Assembly (NCBI GenBank): GCA_012520655.1
Contig: JAAYNW010000066.1
Location: forward strand, 1 to 64,000
Direction of reading: 5' to 3'
DNA: 64,000 bases
From: Clostridiales bacterium
GTDB taxonomy: Bacteria; Bacillota; Clostridia; Lachnospirales; Lachnospiraceae
Shown here piece by piece: positions 17,988 to 26,696 of the stretch. The notes under the pieces were generated by a model. The model made no database searches. It was not told the DNA's origin and saw only the letters and a list, made by a program, of their open reading frames with translations. The position numbers were made by a program, and so were the translations under genes. Numbering within the stretch: the first letter of the stretch is position 1; each line of letters opens with the position of its first letter.

Positions 17988-18232
17988 GTAATAAACTTAG
18001 TATAAGTTCTATTATCGCGGTACCACTCAAATTGACATGCCATCTAGGCATCGACCACTTTATTCATGTACTGCCATACACGTCGGATGGATAACGGGCC
18101 CGAATCCCGCCGGCACCTACTATCATTTCAGCCCGGCCTCGAAAGTCCATTCAGTAAAATTCCCTATACTGCCTTCCACCGCCGGCAGCTCTCTGCAATA
18201 GTTTCTGATACCTACTACTCTTTCTCACAGGT
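17955..18232 (-). ncRNA. T-box leader, specifier UGG (Trp)
   Basis: On the minus strand this leader contains the features of a T-box riboswitch. Stem I closes with GAAAG/CTTTC. The specifier loop pairs an AGTA motif with TGAATGGAC, so the specifier codon reads UGG (18149-18147). The AG-bulge/apical region AGAGAGCTGCCGGCGG follows. The antiterminator T-box sequence is GAGTGGTACCGCG at 18028-18016. It ends with a terminator, CGTCTCAAGC / GCTTGAGGCG plus eight T. Uncharged tRNA-Trp would stabilise the antiterminator and switch on trpXYZ. The ORF track entry at 17791-18051 lies inside this RNA and is not a gene. Confidence 0.92.
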
Positions 18233-18256
18233 TTATTGATTATTTCTCTTTTATTC

Positions 18257-18285
18257 ACATTAATCTAATTTTTTATTATTGTCAA
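18257..18285 (-). promoter_or_regulatory. Promoter of the T-box / trpXYZ transcript
   Basis: A consensus TTGACA (18285-18280) is followed after 17 bases by TAATGT (18262-18257) on the minus strand, about 25 bases upstream of stem I. The -10 match is only partial, but placement and spacing fit. Confidence 0.6.
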
Positions 18286-18342
18286 GCTTTTATTTTAACT
18301 ATCCTAATTTTAATTATTTTTTTAAGAAAAAATAAAAATATA

Positions 18343-18370
18343 TTTACTTCTTGTTAAATTAGGGTACAAT
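18343..18370 (+). promoter_or_regulatory. Candidate promoter of the PHP-domain gene
   Basis: TTTACT, 16 bases, TACAAT, ending about 77 bases upstream of the chosen TTG start. It points away from the T-box promoter, so the two genes are divergently expressed from the AT-rich region 18240-18440. Confidence 0.45.
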
Positions 18371-18446
18371 GTGAATATTGACGCTTTATAAACAACAACG
18401 CAGAAGAATTTTTTTGCATAATAAATATACGGAAGGAAGATACGTT

Positions 18447-19274
18447 TTGAAACTGGACATGCATTGTCACACGAAAGAAGGTTCTTTGGATGGCAAAATT
18501 TCTATACGCGATGCAATTTACTTGCTTCGTGAAAAAGGATACCAGGGTATGCTCATTACCGATCACAATTCTTACAAAGCATACCGTTATTACAAGAAAA
18601 ACATTATGGGCAAGGAGTTCGATGACTTCGTCGTTTTAAAGGGCATCGAGTACGATACCATCGATGCGGGACATATCATTATCGTTATGCCTACCGGCGT
18701 AAATTTGCCGCTTTTAGAGCTTCGAGGTCTTCCCGTTCATTTGCTGATTGACATCGTGCATCACTTCGGCGGAATGCTTGGTCCCGCACATCCCTGCGGG
18801 GAAAAATATTTAAGTCTGATGAATACAAAACGCGGCAAGAAGTCTCGCGGCCTGATGGCCAGATTCGACTTCGTCGAAACCTATAATGCTTGTGAGTCCG
18901 CAAAATCGAACAACGCAGCCAGAGAACTCGCCGAACGTTTCGGGAAACCGGGAATCGGCGGCAGCGATTCACACAGGGAAGAAAGTATCGGCTTCGGCTA
19001 TACGATGATTGAAGCTGAGATTAAAAATGAAACGGATTTAATTCACGCCCTTCGATCCGATGTGGCGATTACTTCGGGCGGCGAACAGTACATGTTCACA
19101 ACTAAGCAAAGAATCGGCAGGATGAATAACGTTTTAATATATTCTTTCTGGTTTTATAATAAATTTCTGGCCCTGTACAAGAAAAACAGCCGTAATATGG
19201 AGCTTCTTAAGAATCATTTATATGAATATGTACCGAGTCACAAGGAATGGAAATACAAAAATCAGGTTCATTAA
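18447..19274 (+). CDS. PHP-domain metal-dependent phosphoesterase
   Basis: A ~275-residue protein with the PHP metal-binding motifs in order: DMHCHTKEGSLDG, LITDHNSY, KGIEYDT, LGPAHPCG and IGGSDSHREESIG. PHP enzymes use two or three metal ions to hydrolyse phosphoesters such as 3',5'-nucleoside bisphosphates or short oligonucleotides; the substrate of this one is unknown. The C-terminal ~60 residues are basic and aromatic-rich and not part of the catalytic fold. The track ORF begins at 18378, but a TTG at 18447 with GGAAGGAAG upstream puts the first metal motif a few residues from the N-terminus, as in homologues. Confidence 0.82.
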   Translation: MKLDMHCHTKEGSLDGKISIRDAIYLLREKGYQGMLITDHNSYKAYRYYKKNIMGKEFDDFVVLKGIEYDTIDAGHIIIVMPTGVNLPLLELRGLPVHLLIDIVHHFGGMLGPAHPCGEKYLSLMNTKRGKKSRGLMARFDFVETYNACESAKSNNAARELAERFGKPGIGGSDSHREESIGFGYTMIEAEIKNETDLIHALRSDVAITSGGEQYMFTTKQRIGRMNNVLIYSFWFYNKFLALYKKNSRNMELLKNHLYEYVPSHKEWKYKNQVH

Positions 19275-19317
19275 CGTGTCTATGGTGTCAATATTCCATG
19301 ACTTCAGTAACGGAAAG

Positions 19318-20232
19318 CTATTTTTTTAACTTGTCATTTACAAAGTCCTTGATATCCTGAAGCGCACGCTTGAATTTACTTGAGACCATAGACGGATTGC
19401 CCTTTATTAAACGACGCTTGTAAATATCAATCAGGTTTTTAAGCTGTTTACTGCTTTCCAGATTTATCTTATACTTCGTCCATAATTCCAGAAGCTCCTC
19501 CCGTATATTTTCAGGATATACGAGAACACCGCTTTGAATTTTTTCTTTTAGTCCGAGCAGGCGTTCTTCAATACCGGCAATCAGTTCATCCGCTCTGCCT
19601 TCTCTTTCCTGTCGTTTCGTCCCGCGGCCTTCATAGGCCATCGCAATAATCACATCCAGACGTTTCTGTACGCGGTCAAGTTCTTCCTTGACAGCCTCTA
19701 ATCTCACGAGGATATCGCGCAAGTCGATTGCCGCCTTAAAGGATAACGTAAAATCCGCCACGATATATATCGTAAGTATAAATACGATTATTGCAAGAAT
19801 ATTATTAGGAATATCCAACACCAGCTGTTCTATGGGCTTATGTAGTATCCTTGTCATCAATACGGTAAGTCCGCCCCAGGCGAGCGTAGAAGACAGACAT
19901 ATATATCCTCGAAAATTAAACTTTTGCTCGGAGTAGTCCCAATATCTTACTTTAAAAAGTGCTTCCATAACAACGCCCGTTATATACTCGAGCAGCGTTG
20001 CCCCGATACAGCCTGCCACATATGTTTGAAAAAGATTATGCTGAAAAGGCATGGATACAACGAGCATCATAATCGCACCGCTTCCGTATAACGGAAGAAA
20101 GGGGCCTCGCATAAATCCTCTGTTGACCAGATGTCGGCTCCTTAAGGAAACATATGCGGATTCAAAGCACCATCCAAAAAAGCAATAAAAATAAAAGAAA
20201 AATAACCATTGTGTCATTGTATAGGAAAACAT
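19318..20232 (-). CDS. CmpB-family membrane protein with C-terminal coiled-coil
   Basis: A ~304-residue protein. The N-terminal ~170 residues hold about five membrane helices with ABC_trans_CmpB landmarks: FFGWCFESAYVSLRSRHLVNRG, PLYGSGAIMML, GATLLEYITGVVMEALF and YWDYSEQKFNFRGYICL. A cytosolic helical region follows (DLRDILVRLEAVKEELDRV), predicted to form a coiled coil. A GTG at 20250 is possible, but the ATG at 20232 has GGGGGAT upstream. It follows ylmH on the same strand. It is the longer paralogue of the protein at 10608-11009. No function is established. Confidence 0.75.
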   Translation of the reverse strand: MFSYTMTQWLFFFYFYCFFGWCFESAYVSLRSRHLVNRGFMRGPFLPLYGSGAIMMLVVSMPFQHNLFQTYVAGCIGATLLEYITGVVMEALFKVRYWDYSEQKFNFRGYICLSSTLAWGGLTVLMTRILHKPIEQLVLDIPNNILAIIVFILTIYIVADFTLSFKAAIDLRDILVRLEAVKEELDRVQKRLDVIIAMAYEGRGTKRQEREGRADELIAGIEERLLGLKEKIQSGVLVYPENIREELLELWTKYKINLESSKQLKNLIDIYKRRLIKGNPSMVSSKFKRALQDIKDFVNDKLKK

Positions 20233-20278
20233 GAACCATCCCCCATTCACAGATAATTTTACGCTCCGCGCGTTGCCT

Positions 20279-21046
20279 TTATTTGTATACTCCCGCCAAC
20301 ACGCTCAGCTTTCCTTTTTTCGTTTCATATTCACAGCCATAATAAATAAATCTTCCATATCCCCGTACGGAAATCATATCCCCTTTTTTAAGTATATAGC
20401 TGTTATTCTCATTTATCCGTCCATTCACATAAACCTTTTTCTCTCGAAAGAGCAGAAGGCTCCGGTTCCTTGACAGCTGATAGATTTTTGCTGCAACGGC
20501 ATCTGCGCGTTCCGAAGAAACCGTATATTTTATCGTCTCCGGTTCTTTAGCCGGAATGCATACGTCCGCATTCTCCACAGCACATCTTACGTGAGTGTGT
20601 TTTACCTTATTCAGGTTTTCTATGATAAATGGCGCTATTTTGTCGGTGCAGAATAAGTAAGCGTTTTTCCCTTGAATAAATATATCGCCTACGGTACTCC
20701 TGTCGATTCCCAGATTCATAATCGCTCCTAAGAAATCTCTATGGTTCAAATCCTCCGCAAATTTTTCGATAATAGGTCTAACCGAAAGGCAGACTATCGG
20801 AAACTCTTCTCTGTATCCGAGGCTTTCTTCGCTGCCGAATCTGAGCATTCGCCGTTCGCAGTCCTCATTTCCTCCAAACAGCTTATAAGGCATTGTTTTC
20901 ACCTCAGGCGCCATTCCATAGAACACATCCTGCTCCGCCATACTTAAAAATCCTATGTACGTATAAATATTATGTTCATAGGATTTTTTAGCCAGCTCCG
21001 TTATCCGCTTTTTCAATTGTTGTAATTCTTTTTCGTTATTATACAA
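20279..21046 (-). CDS. ylmH: YlmH-like RNA-binding protein with S4 domain
   Basis: A 255-residue protein. The N-terminal ~180 residues match the YlmH RNA-binding region (YIGFLSMAEQDVFYGMAPE; NHRDFLGAIMNLGIDRSTVGDIFI). A C-terminal S4 RNA-binding domain runs from about residue 190 (AAKIYQLSRNRSLLLFREKKVYVNGR, then LKKGDMISVRGYGRF). YlmH proteins bind ribosomal particles or tRNA and have been linked to ribosome-associated quality control in Bacillus. The start is a TTG that overlaps the end of the upstream GTPase gene by 8 bases. Here it is detached from the division-gene cluster where ylmH often sits. Confidence 0.85.
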   Translation of the reverse strand: MYNNEKELQQLKKRITELAKKSYEHNIYTYIGFLSMAEQDVFYGMAPEVKTMPYKLFGGNEDCERRMLRFGSEESLGYREEFPIVCLSVRPIIEKFAEDLNHRDFLGAIMNLGIDRSTVGDIFIQGKNAYLFCTDKIAPFIIENLNKVKHTHVRCAVENADVCIPAKEPETIKYTVSSERADAVAAKIYQLSRNRSLLLFREKKVYVNGRINENNSYILKKGDMISVRGYGRFIYYGCEYETKKGKLSVLAGVYK

Positions 21047-21968
21047 AGCTAATCACTTCTTCTTTCGGCGCTTTTGTCTGTTCTACACGCAGTGCTTCAA
21101 GCACCGGTCCCTCTCCGTTATAATCGGCAAAATATTCCTTCTTTACAACAGCCGTAATTTTTATCCATTGTTTATCCGTAAGGCTGTCCGCTTTATCATA
21201 TGAGCAAGCGAAACCCAGAAAAGCCATATCATCCGCGCAGCAAGTCATTGCCATCCTCCCGGGTACAAAATATCCTTGGGGGAACCCCTCCGGCTTCAGA
21301 ACCATAGCCGTGAACTGTACCTTTTTCCCGATATAACGTTCCAGATGATCCAAAGAATCCAAATACCAGATTCCATAGCCCTTATCGTCCAAGCTGATAA
21401 TCTCATCCTTAAGGCTGTAGGGTAAATCATCCTCCATGATCTCATTTACTTCTCCGTTGGAATCTTCAAAAACAATCTCCGCTTTCTGATTAATAGCTTT
21501 AATGTTCCTCTTGTAGCTGTTCAAGTCTTCCACACCGTCACAGCGGTTAAAAATAATCAACTCTGATTTTCTTATCATTTCCGCAAGCAATGACTTCATA
21601 TTATTGAAGTACATAGGAAATGTGGAGGCATCGATCGTCGTTACTTGTTGCTCAATCGTCCAGTGCCACGGCAATTTCATGTTTTTATAATTCCACATTC
21701 CGTTATACTCGATAATAATGCGCTCCGGTTTATATTTTTTCTCCAACTCAAGTAAATGGGCGGGATTGAAATCTTCTTCATCTTCTATCATTTCGAGATC
21801 GACCCTGCTCATCTTAAGCAGCTTTTCGTCGTATTCTATTTCTCCCTCCTCGCACAGAATCAAAAGAGTCCTTCCCTTTACCTGAAAATAAGGCTGCTCC
21901 AATGTATAGGTAATAAACTCCGTTTTTCCGCTCTCCAAAAATCCATTGATAATATAAACCGGTTTCAT
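21039..21968 (-). CDS. CobW-like GTPase with TIGR03943/DUF1980-like C-terminal domain
   Basis: A 309-residue protein. The N-terminus is a CobW/G3E P-loop domain (YIINGFLESGKTEFI; the guanine-binding region IIFNRCDGVED). It lacks the CxCC zinc motif of typical CobW GTPases: that position reads CEEGEIEYDE. The C-terminal ~100 residues (VQFTAMVLKPEGFPQG, PGRMAMTCCADDMAFLG) resemble the CC-containing domain of TIGR03943/YcgQ proteins, which are often encoded beside CobW and permease genes. It lies 49 bases after a His-rich CobW protein and overlaps ylmH. A metal-handling role is inferred from the family. Confidence 0.75.
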   Translation of the reverse strand: MKPVYIINGFLESGKTEFITYTLEQPYFQVKGRTLLILCEEGEIEYDEKLLKMSRVDLEMIEDEEDFNPAHLLELEKKYKPERIIIEYNGMWNYKNMKLPWHWTIEQQVTTIDASTFPMYFNNMKSLLAEMIRKSELIIFNRCDGVEDLNSYKRNIKAINQKAEIVFEDSNGEVNEIMEDDLPYSLKDEIISLDDKGYGIWYLDSLDHLERYIGKKVQFTAMVLKPEGFPQGYFVPGRMAMTCCADDMAFLGFACSYDKADSLTDKQWIKITAVVKKEYFADYNGEGPVLEALRVEQTKAPKEEVISFV

Positions 21969-22017
21969 ATGATTCCTCTCTATCTGCCTATCTTATACTT
22001 ACGATTCTCTTTATTAA

Positions 22018-23067
22018 TTACAAAGCCTTATGAAACAGCTTATCCAAATTCGCTTCCTGCAATTCCGAGCCGATGACACAAATCTTACCTGTTACATCAG
22101 GACGTCCGGCTCGTATATCGCATTCGCCCGGTACATAATCGAAATAAACCCATGTGCCGTCACCGGCAGGTACCATTCCTTTTGCCCGCAGTACGAATCC
22201 GTATTCTTTCTCTTTCTCCAGCTCTGCAAGCAGTGTCTCTATTTCTTCCGTTGTATATGCAGCGGCCGTCTGCATTCCCCAACTGGTAAATACCTCATCC
22301 GCATGATGGTGACCATCACCGTGATGATGCTCGTCCTCATGATGGTGATGCTCGTCATGATGGTGACCGTGACAGCCGCAGGTGCAGCTCTCACCGTGGT
22401 CATGATGATGATGCTCTTGCTCTTTGCGCACTTCCTCCATCATCTCCGCTTCCAAATCCTTCGCACCCTCTATTGTTTCCAATATATCTTTTCCGTCCAA
22501 TTCTACCCACTCTGTTGTAACAATCACAGCCCTTTTGTTATATTCTCTAATCATGGATATGACAATAGACAGCTTTTCCTCACTGATTTTTCCTGTACGG
22601 CTTAAAATAATCGTTCCTGCATTTTCTATCTGATTAATGAAAAATTCTCCAAAATTCTTAATATACATTTTGCATTTCGATGCATCCACCACCGCTACGG
22701 CACTGTTAAGCTGCACCTCGTTCTCCGCAGTCACATCCTGCACAGCCTTCATTACGTCGGATAGCTTACCTACTCCCGAAGGCTCTATCAATATTCTTTC
22801 AGGTTCATAGGTCTTGAGCACCTCCTTTAAAGAAGTGCCAAAGTCTCCTACCAGAGAGCAGCATATACATCCGGAATTCATTTCTTTTATTTCAATTCCC
22901 GCCTCCTTTAAGAAGCCTCCGTCAATACCGATTTCGCCAAATTCATTCTCTATCAGCACGACTTTGGTATCTGCCAAAGCCTCCTTCAATATTTTTTTTA
23001 TTAATGTTGTCTTACCGGCTCCGAGAAAGCCGGATATTATATCAATTTTTGTCATGTCAACAATCAT
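22018..23067 (-). CDS. His-rich CobW/G3E-family GTPase (metal chaperone type)
   Basis: A 349-residue G3E GTPase with P-loop IISGFLGAGKTTLIKK, the zinc-binding CxCC motif in MNSGCICCSLVGDFG, EPSGVGKLSDV and the base-recognition segment TIILSRTG. A histidine-dense linker (HHHHDHGESCTCGCHGHHHD and onward, ~40 residues) separates it from the C-terminal CobW domain, which ends CVIGSELQEANLDKLF. Such proteins deliver zinc or cobalt to client enzymes, or insert metal under zinc limitation. GGAAGGAG precedes the ATG at 23067; a second Met five codons in is possible. No Zur-box-like palindrome was recognised upstream. Confidence 0.88.
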   Translation of the reverse strand: MIVDMTKIDIISGFLGAGKTTLIKKILKEALADTKVVLIENEFGEIGIDGGFLKEAGIEIKEMNSGCICCSLVGDFGTSLKEVLKTYEPERILIEPSGVGKLSDVMKAVQDVTAENEVQLNSAVAVVDASKCKMYIKNFGEFFINQIENAGTIILSRTGKISEEKLSIVISMIREYNKRAVIVTTEWVELDGKDILETIEGAKDLEAEMMEEVRKEQEHHHHDHGESCTCGCHGHHHDEHHHHEDEHHHGDGHHHADEVFTSWGMQTAAAYTTEEIETLLAELEKEKEYGFVLRAKGMVPAGDGTWVYFDYVPGECDIRAGRPDVTGKICVIGSELQEANLDKLFHKAL

Positions 23068-23242
23068 TCTCCTTCCTGCTTATTACTTATGTATTTTGCT
23101 CTAATTTTGCACTAATGTCAAGTTTTTCAGATTTGCATGATACCCTTTCAAAAAAGTTGCACGCTCCGCAAATACAATGTATGATATTTAAAGCAAAGTT
23201 GCATTCAACAAGTTCGACTTAGAAAGTGTGGTTATCTATATT

Positions 23243-24427
23243 ATGAAAAAAACGATAAAACTTTATGATATTGATGCTTATCAAACCGATTTTACAGCAG
23301 TAGTTGTATTTTGCCGTCCCGTTTCTTCGGATTCCCGCGAGCAGCAGCCGTCCGAGCCGCTCTATGAGGTCATACTCGACCAAACACTCTTCTTTCCCGA
23401 AGAAGGCGGCCAGAACTCCGATACGGGAACTCTGAATGGTTCCATAGTATCCCATGTGCAAATAAAAAACGGCATTATAACACATATTACAAATGCCCCT
23501 TTTGCTTCCGGCGAGACTGTCACCGGCGAAATTGAGTGGGAAACTCGTTATTCCAATATGCAGCAGCATTCCGGCGAGCACATCATGTCCGGTCTGATCC
23601 ATTCTCATTTCGGCTATGATAACGTAGGCTTTCATCTCGGTTCTCAATCCGTTACTCTTGACTTCAACGGCTTTCTGGACAAAGAACAGTTGCATATGAT
23701 AGAATCCCTCGCCAACGAAGCCATATACCGCAATATAGAAGTAATTGCCGAATATCCGTCCGAAAAAGAACTGCTGAAATTAAACTACCGCAGTAAAATT
23801 GAATTGAATGAGCCGGTACGCATCGTAACCTTCCCGGGATATGATGTCTGCGCGTGCTGTGCACCCCATGTAAGGAGAACCGGTGAAATCGGTATAATAA
23901 AAATAGTAGATGCAATCAGGCATAGAGGCGGCGTTCGAATCAGCATTCTCTGCGGACGTCGGGCCCTCGAGGATTTCAGAATGAAACAGGAACAGGTTTA
24001 TGCCGTTTCCGCCTTATTATCCTCGAAGCCGGAATTAATCGCGGCGGCTACGGAACGTATGAAAGAAGATATTTTTTCTCTAAAGGGACAAATCATGGAA
24101 CTTCAGGAAGCTCTGATCGGACTTAAAGTCTCTCAGATCGCTGACGGGACACATAATCTCTGTTTGTTTGAAGAAGCTATGGAAGCTCCTGTCCATAGAA
24201 AGTATGTAAATATGCTGGTTGAGAAATGTTCCGGCGTCTGCGGCGTCTTCGTGGGAAATGAGCAGAACAGTTACCGCTATATTATCGCTTCCAAATATGA
24301 GGATGTACGTACCGTAAATGAAAGACTGAAACACGACTTGCATGCAAAAGGCGGGGGCTGTAAGGAAATGGTCCAAGGCTCACTAACAGGATATCAGAGC
24401 GACATTATCCGCTGCATACAAAGCTAA
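23243..24427 (+). CDS. Alanyl-tRNA editing protein AlaX (long form with DHHA1 domain)
   Basis: Hydrolyses misacylated Ser-tRNA(Ala) or Gly-tRNA(Ala) in trans. Residues ~1-230 form the AlaRS-type editing domain with the zinc ligands in QQHSGEHIMSGLIH (HxxxH) and CACCAPHVRRTGEIG (CxxxH). A helical linker leads to a C-terminal DHHA1 domain ending in a glycine-rich GGGCKEMVQGS motif. At ~394 residues it is AlaX-L. The ATG at 23243 is preferred to the GTG at 23228. A hairpin terminator follows immediately. It is a stand-alone gene, divergent from the CobW gene. Confidence 0.92.
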   Translation: MKKTIKLYDIDAYQTDFTAVVVFCRPVSSDSREQQPSEPLYEVILDQTLFFPEEGGQNSDTGTLNGSIVSHVQIKNGIITHITNAPFASGETVTGEIEWETRYSNMQQHSGEHIMSGLIHSHFGYDNVGFHLGSQSVTLDFNGFLDKEQLHMIESLANEAIYRNIEVIAEYPSEKELLKLNYRSKIELNEPVRIVTFPGYDVCACCAPHVRRTGEIGIIKIVDAIRHRGGVRISILCGRRALEDFRMKQEQVYAVSALLSSKPELIAAATERMKEDIFSLKGQIMELQEALIGLKVSQIADGTHNLCLFEEAMEAPVHRKYVNMLVEKCSGVCGVFVGNEQNSYRYIIASKYEDVRTVNERLKHDLHAKGGGCKEMVQGSLTGYQSDIIRCIQS

Positions 24428-24431
24428 ATAG

Positions 24432-24474
24432 AAAACCTTACCGGTACCGTTAAGTTAAGTACAAGTAAGGTTTT
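24432..24474. terminator. Bidirectional terminator between alaX and hemerythrin gene
   Basis: A 10-bp inverted repeat AAAACCTTAC / GTAAGGTTTT with a 23-base spacer. T-rich tracts follow in both directions (TTTTATTTTA on plus, TTTTCTATTT on minus). It separates two convergent genes. Confidence 0.8.
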
Positions 24475-24477
24475 ATT

Positions 24478-24867
24478 TTATTCGGCAATTCTCTTATCCG
24501 TCTCCAGTATATGTTCTATTAACCAATCAGTCACAAATTTCAACAAGTCCTTGATTATCTGTTCCTGATTCTGATCCACGATTTCCAGATCCATGTTATC
24601 CAACTTACGTATGAAATTGTCATGCTGAATCTTCTGTGTAAACATTCTCTTGTATTGAATGCTTTCCATATAGTCCTCTTCATTCTTGAAATGCATCGCA
24701 GAGTAGTCCTTCAACCGCTGAATGAGGTTTGTAATATGGTCATATTTATCCGGTACAAATTCATTCACACATAACTGGTATATCTCTTCCGCAATCTCAA
24801 ATAATACTCTATGCTCATTGTCTATCTGCTCAATACCTGTCAAATACTCGTCTTTCATCTCATACAT
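24478..24867 (-). CDS. Bacteriohemerythrin-family protein
   Basis: A 129-residue four-helix protein with the di-iron ligands of hemerythrin: IDNEHRVLFEI, MHFKNEEDYM, QKIQHDNFI and WLIEHILETDKRI. It should bind O2 or sense O2/NO/iron in the cytoplasm, which is common in anaerobes that need oxygen scavenging or delivery. The N-terminus begins close to the hemerythrin fold, with no fused signalling domain. GGCGGGAA precedes the ATG. It is monocistronic, between a bidirectional terminator and the ZIP transporter gene. Confidence 0.92.
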   Translation of the reverse strand: MYEMKDEYLTGIEQIDNEHRVLFEIAEEIYQLCVNEFVPDKYDHITNLIQRLKDYSAMHFKNEEDYMESIQYKRMFTQKIQHDNFIRKLDNMDLEIVDQNQEQIIKDLLKFVTDWLIEHILETDKRIAE

Positions 24868-24974
24868 ATTATTCCCGCCTTTCGTATTTCACTCGTTTCA
24901 GACTCTTAAGTAATATTTTATAATAAAGTATTTATTATAATAACATGCTCACGCAAAAATTAACAGATGAAGTT

Positions 24975-25754
24975 TTATCCCAATGCGACATCCAATATCA
25001 TCATGATTACAAACCCAATGGCAAATCCGATAGTTCCCATATTGGAATGTTCTCCCGATGCTGATTCAGGAATTAATTCTTCCACCACTACATAAATCAT
25101 AGCGCCTGCGGCAAATGCCAGCGTGTAGGGAATAAACGGCGTAATATAAGTTGCCAAAAGAAATGTAACGATTGCGGCTATAGGTTCTACAATTCCTGAA
25201 AGAACTCCCATAGCAAAGGCTTTTTTCTTGCCTACTTCTTCCTTAAGCGGCAGAGAAATAATCGCTCCTTCCGGAATATTCTGAATCGCGATTCCTATGG
25301 AAAGAGCAATAGCGCTCGCCATCGTAATTAGACTCCCTCCATTTATGGAACCTGCCAGCACGATACCGACCGAGGCACCTTCCGGTATATTATGAATCGT
25401 CACGGCAAGCATAAGCATAGTCGATTTCTTCAAACTGCTTCTCGGCCCTTCCTGCTCTCCTCCGTCCAAATGAAGGTGAGGCACTACTTTATCGAGCAAA
25501 AGCAAAAATACTATACCAAGTATAAATCCTGTCGCTGCCGGAATAAAAGCCAGCTTCCCCATATGCTCCGACATATTCATCGCCGGAATGAGTAGCGACC
25601 ATACGGATGCGGCTACCATGACGCCCGCCGCAAAGCCCAACATCGTCTTTTGTACGATTGCATTCATTTCCTTCCTTAATAGAAAAACACATGCAGCACC
25701 GAGCGACGTCCCCAAAAAGGGAATCAATATTCCCGTTAACACATTTGTATTCAT
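24975..25754 (-). CDS. ZIP-family divalent metal transporter (ZupT-like)
   Basis: A 259-residue membrane protein with eight predicted helices. The metal-binding motifs of ZIP transporters are in helices IV and V: HNIPEGASVGIVLAG and AIQNIPEGAIISLPL. A short hydrophilic loop between helices III and IV (HLHLDGGEQEGPRSS) carries histidines. It imports zinc, iron or manganese; specificity is not readable. The neighbouring hemerythrin and the nearby CobW GTPases make a metal-homeostasis theme plausible, but they are separate transcription units. Confidence 0.92.
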   Translation of the reverse strand: MNTNVLTGILIPFLGTSLGAACVFLLRKEMNAIVQKTMLGFAAGVMVAASVWSLLIPAMNMSEHMGKLAFIPAATGFILGIVFLLLLDKVVPHLHLDGGEQEGPRSSLKKSTMLMLAVTIHNIPEGASVGIVLAGSINGGSLITMASAIALSIGIAIQNIPEGAIISLPLKEEVGKKKAFAMGVLSGIVEPIAAIVTFLLATYITPFIPYTLAFAAGAMIYVVVEELIPESASGEHSNMGTIGFAIGFVIMMILDVALG

Positions 25755-25837
25755 AATCTATCCTCCTACTGTATTCTCTATTTTCTTATCGTATATCTAT
25801 TATATTTGTTATTAATTTATTTTTCTACAGCGTTTTT

Positions 25838-26599
25838 TTAAAGAGAGGAATATTCCTCCAAAATAGAGGTGATAGGAAGGCTCGCCGTCTCATCCGTATC
25901 CGTTCCTCCGGTCAGCATTCCCACAAAATTACCGTATGCATCAAAGGTTCCTCCTCCCGACATTCCGGGCTTGCCAAACCCAAAGCCATACAGCATATAA
26001 GAGTCAAATTCCTTTATATACCAAAACGGAGATGCCACAGTTCCTTCATACATATTCTCACCTGCTCCGTCCGCAGAACCTACATGAAAAACAGCATCGC
26101 CTGCTTTCAGTCCGGCGTAAGCTGTCTCATCCTTCTTTACCTCCTTCAAAGAAATGAGGTCTTCATAAGCCAGGTCCTTAATATCCACCTTCAAAAATCC
26201 CAAGTCATACAGGCTCGAAAGCTTAACTATTCTGCCTCCCGAAGTTATACCGTTCCAAAAGGTGATACAACCGTCCTCCTGCCAATTCTCCAAGAGATGC
26301 TTATTGGAAATGATGATGATTTCCTTTTCGTTCATCTCCCATATGACTCCGCTCCCATAAAAATTACCCGTGCTTATTTTCACAATTCCGGCTTTTACGT
26401 TTTCATAAGCCCTTTTTATATCTGCTTTCTCCAAAGCATGCAGGACTGTTCCGTCATAGCATACCATACCCTCATATTGATCCTGAAAAGTGGTTGTCTG
26501 AATGAGCGGTCGATGCTCCTGCGCATATACCGTTACAGAAAACTCTCCGCAGGATGCGGTAAGGCATAAACATATAAGGTTTTTAAGATAAAACTTCAT
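25838..26599 (-). CDS. Exported trypsin-like serine protease (S1 family)
   Basis: A ~253-residue protein with an N-terminal signal peptide (KNLICLCLTASCGEFSVTVYA) and a chymotrypsin-like domain. The catalytic triad can be placed as His in IISNKHLLENW, Asp in SSLYDLGFLKVD and Ser in GKPGMSGGGTFD. A PDZ domain, as in HtrA, is absent. The ORF is open to 26647; the Met at 26599 has GGAAGAA upstream and begins the signal sequence. It probably acts outside the cell or at the cell surface; the target is unknown. Confidence 0.82.
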   Translation of the reverse strand: MKFYLKNLICLCLTASCGEFSVTVYAQEHRPLIQTTTFQDQYEGMVCYDGTVLHALEKADIKRAYENVKAGIVKISTGNFYGSGVIWEMNEKEIIIISNKHLLENWQEDGCITFWNGITSGGRIVKLSSLYDLGFLKVDIKDLAYEDLISLKEVKKDETAYAGLKAGDAVFHVGSADGAGENMYEGTVASPFWYIKEFDSYMLYGFGFGKPGMSGGGTFDAYGNFVGMLTGGTDTDETASLPITSILEEYSSL

Positions 26600-26696
26600 A
26601 TATTTATTCTTCCGACCGCTCATCGGCCATATGCAAAAATATTTCATCGTCCAACCTTCTTTTTATATCCGGCTTTTCTGTTTTATTATTATTTAT

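Noticed and set aside
17791-18051. 86-residue minus-strand ORF
   Set aside because: It lies in the T-box terminator and leader of trpX; no ribosome site and no recognisable protein feature.
22270-22440. Tandem repeat / low-complexity element of CAT/GTG units
   Set aside because: The repeats are the codons of the His-rich linker of the CobW GTPase, not a separate repeat element.
23100-23240. Zur-type operator upstream of the His-rich CobW gene
   Set aside because: No palindrome resembling the Gram-positive Zur box was found in the short divergent region.
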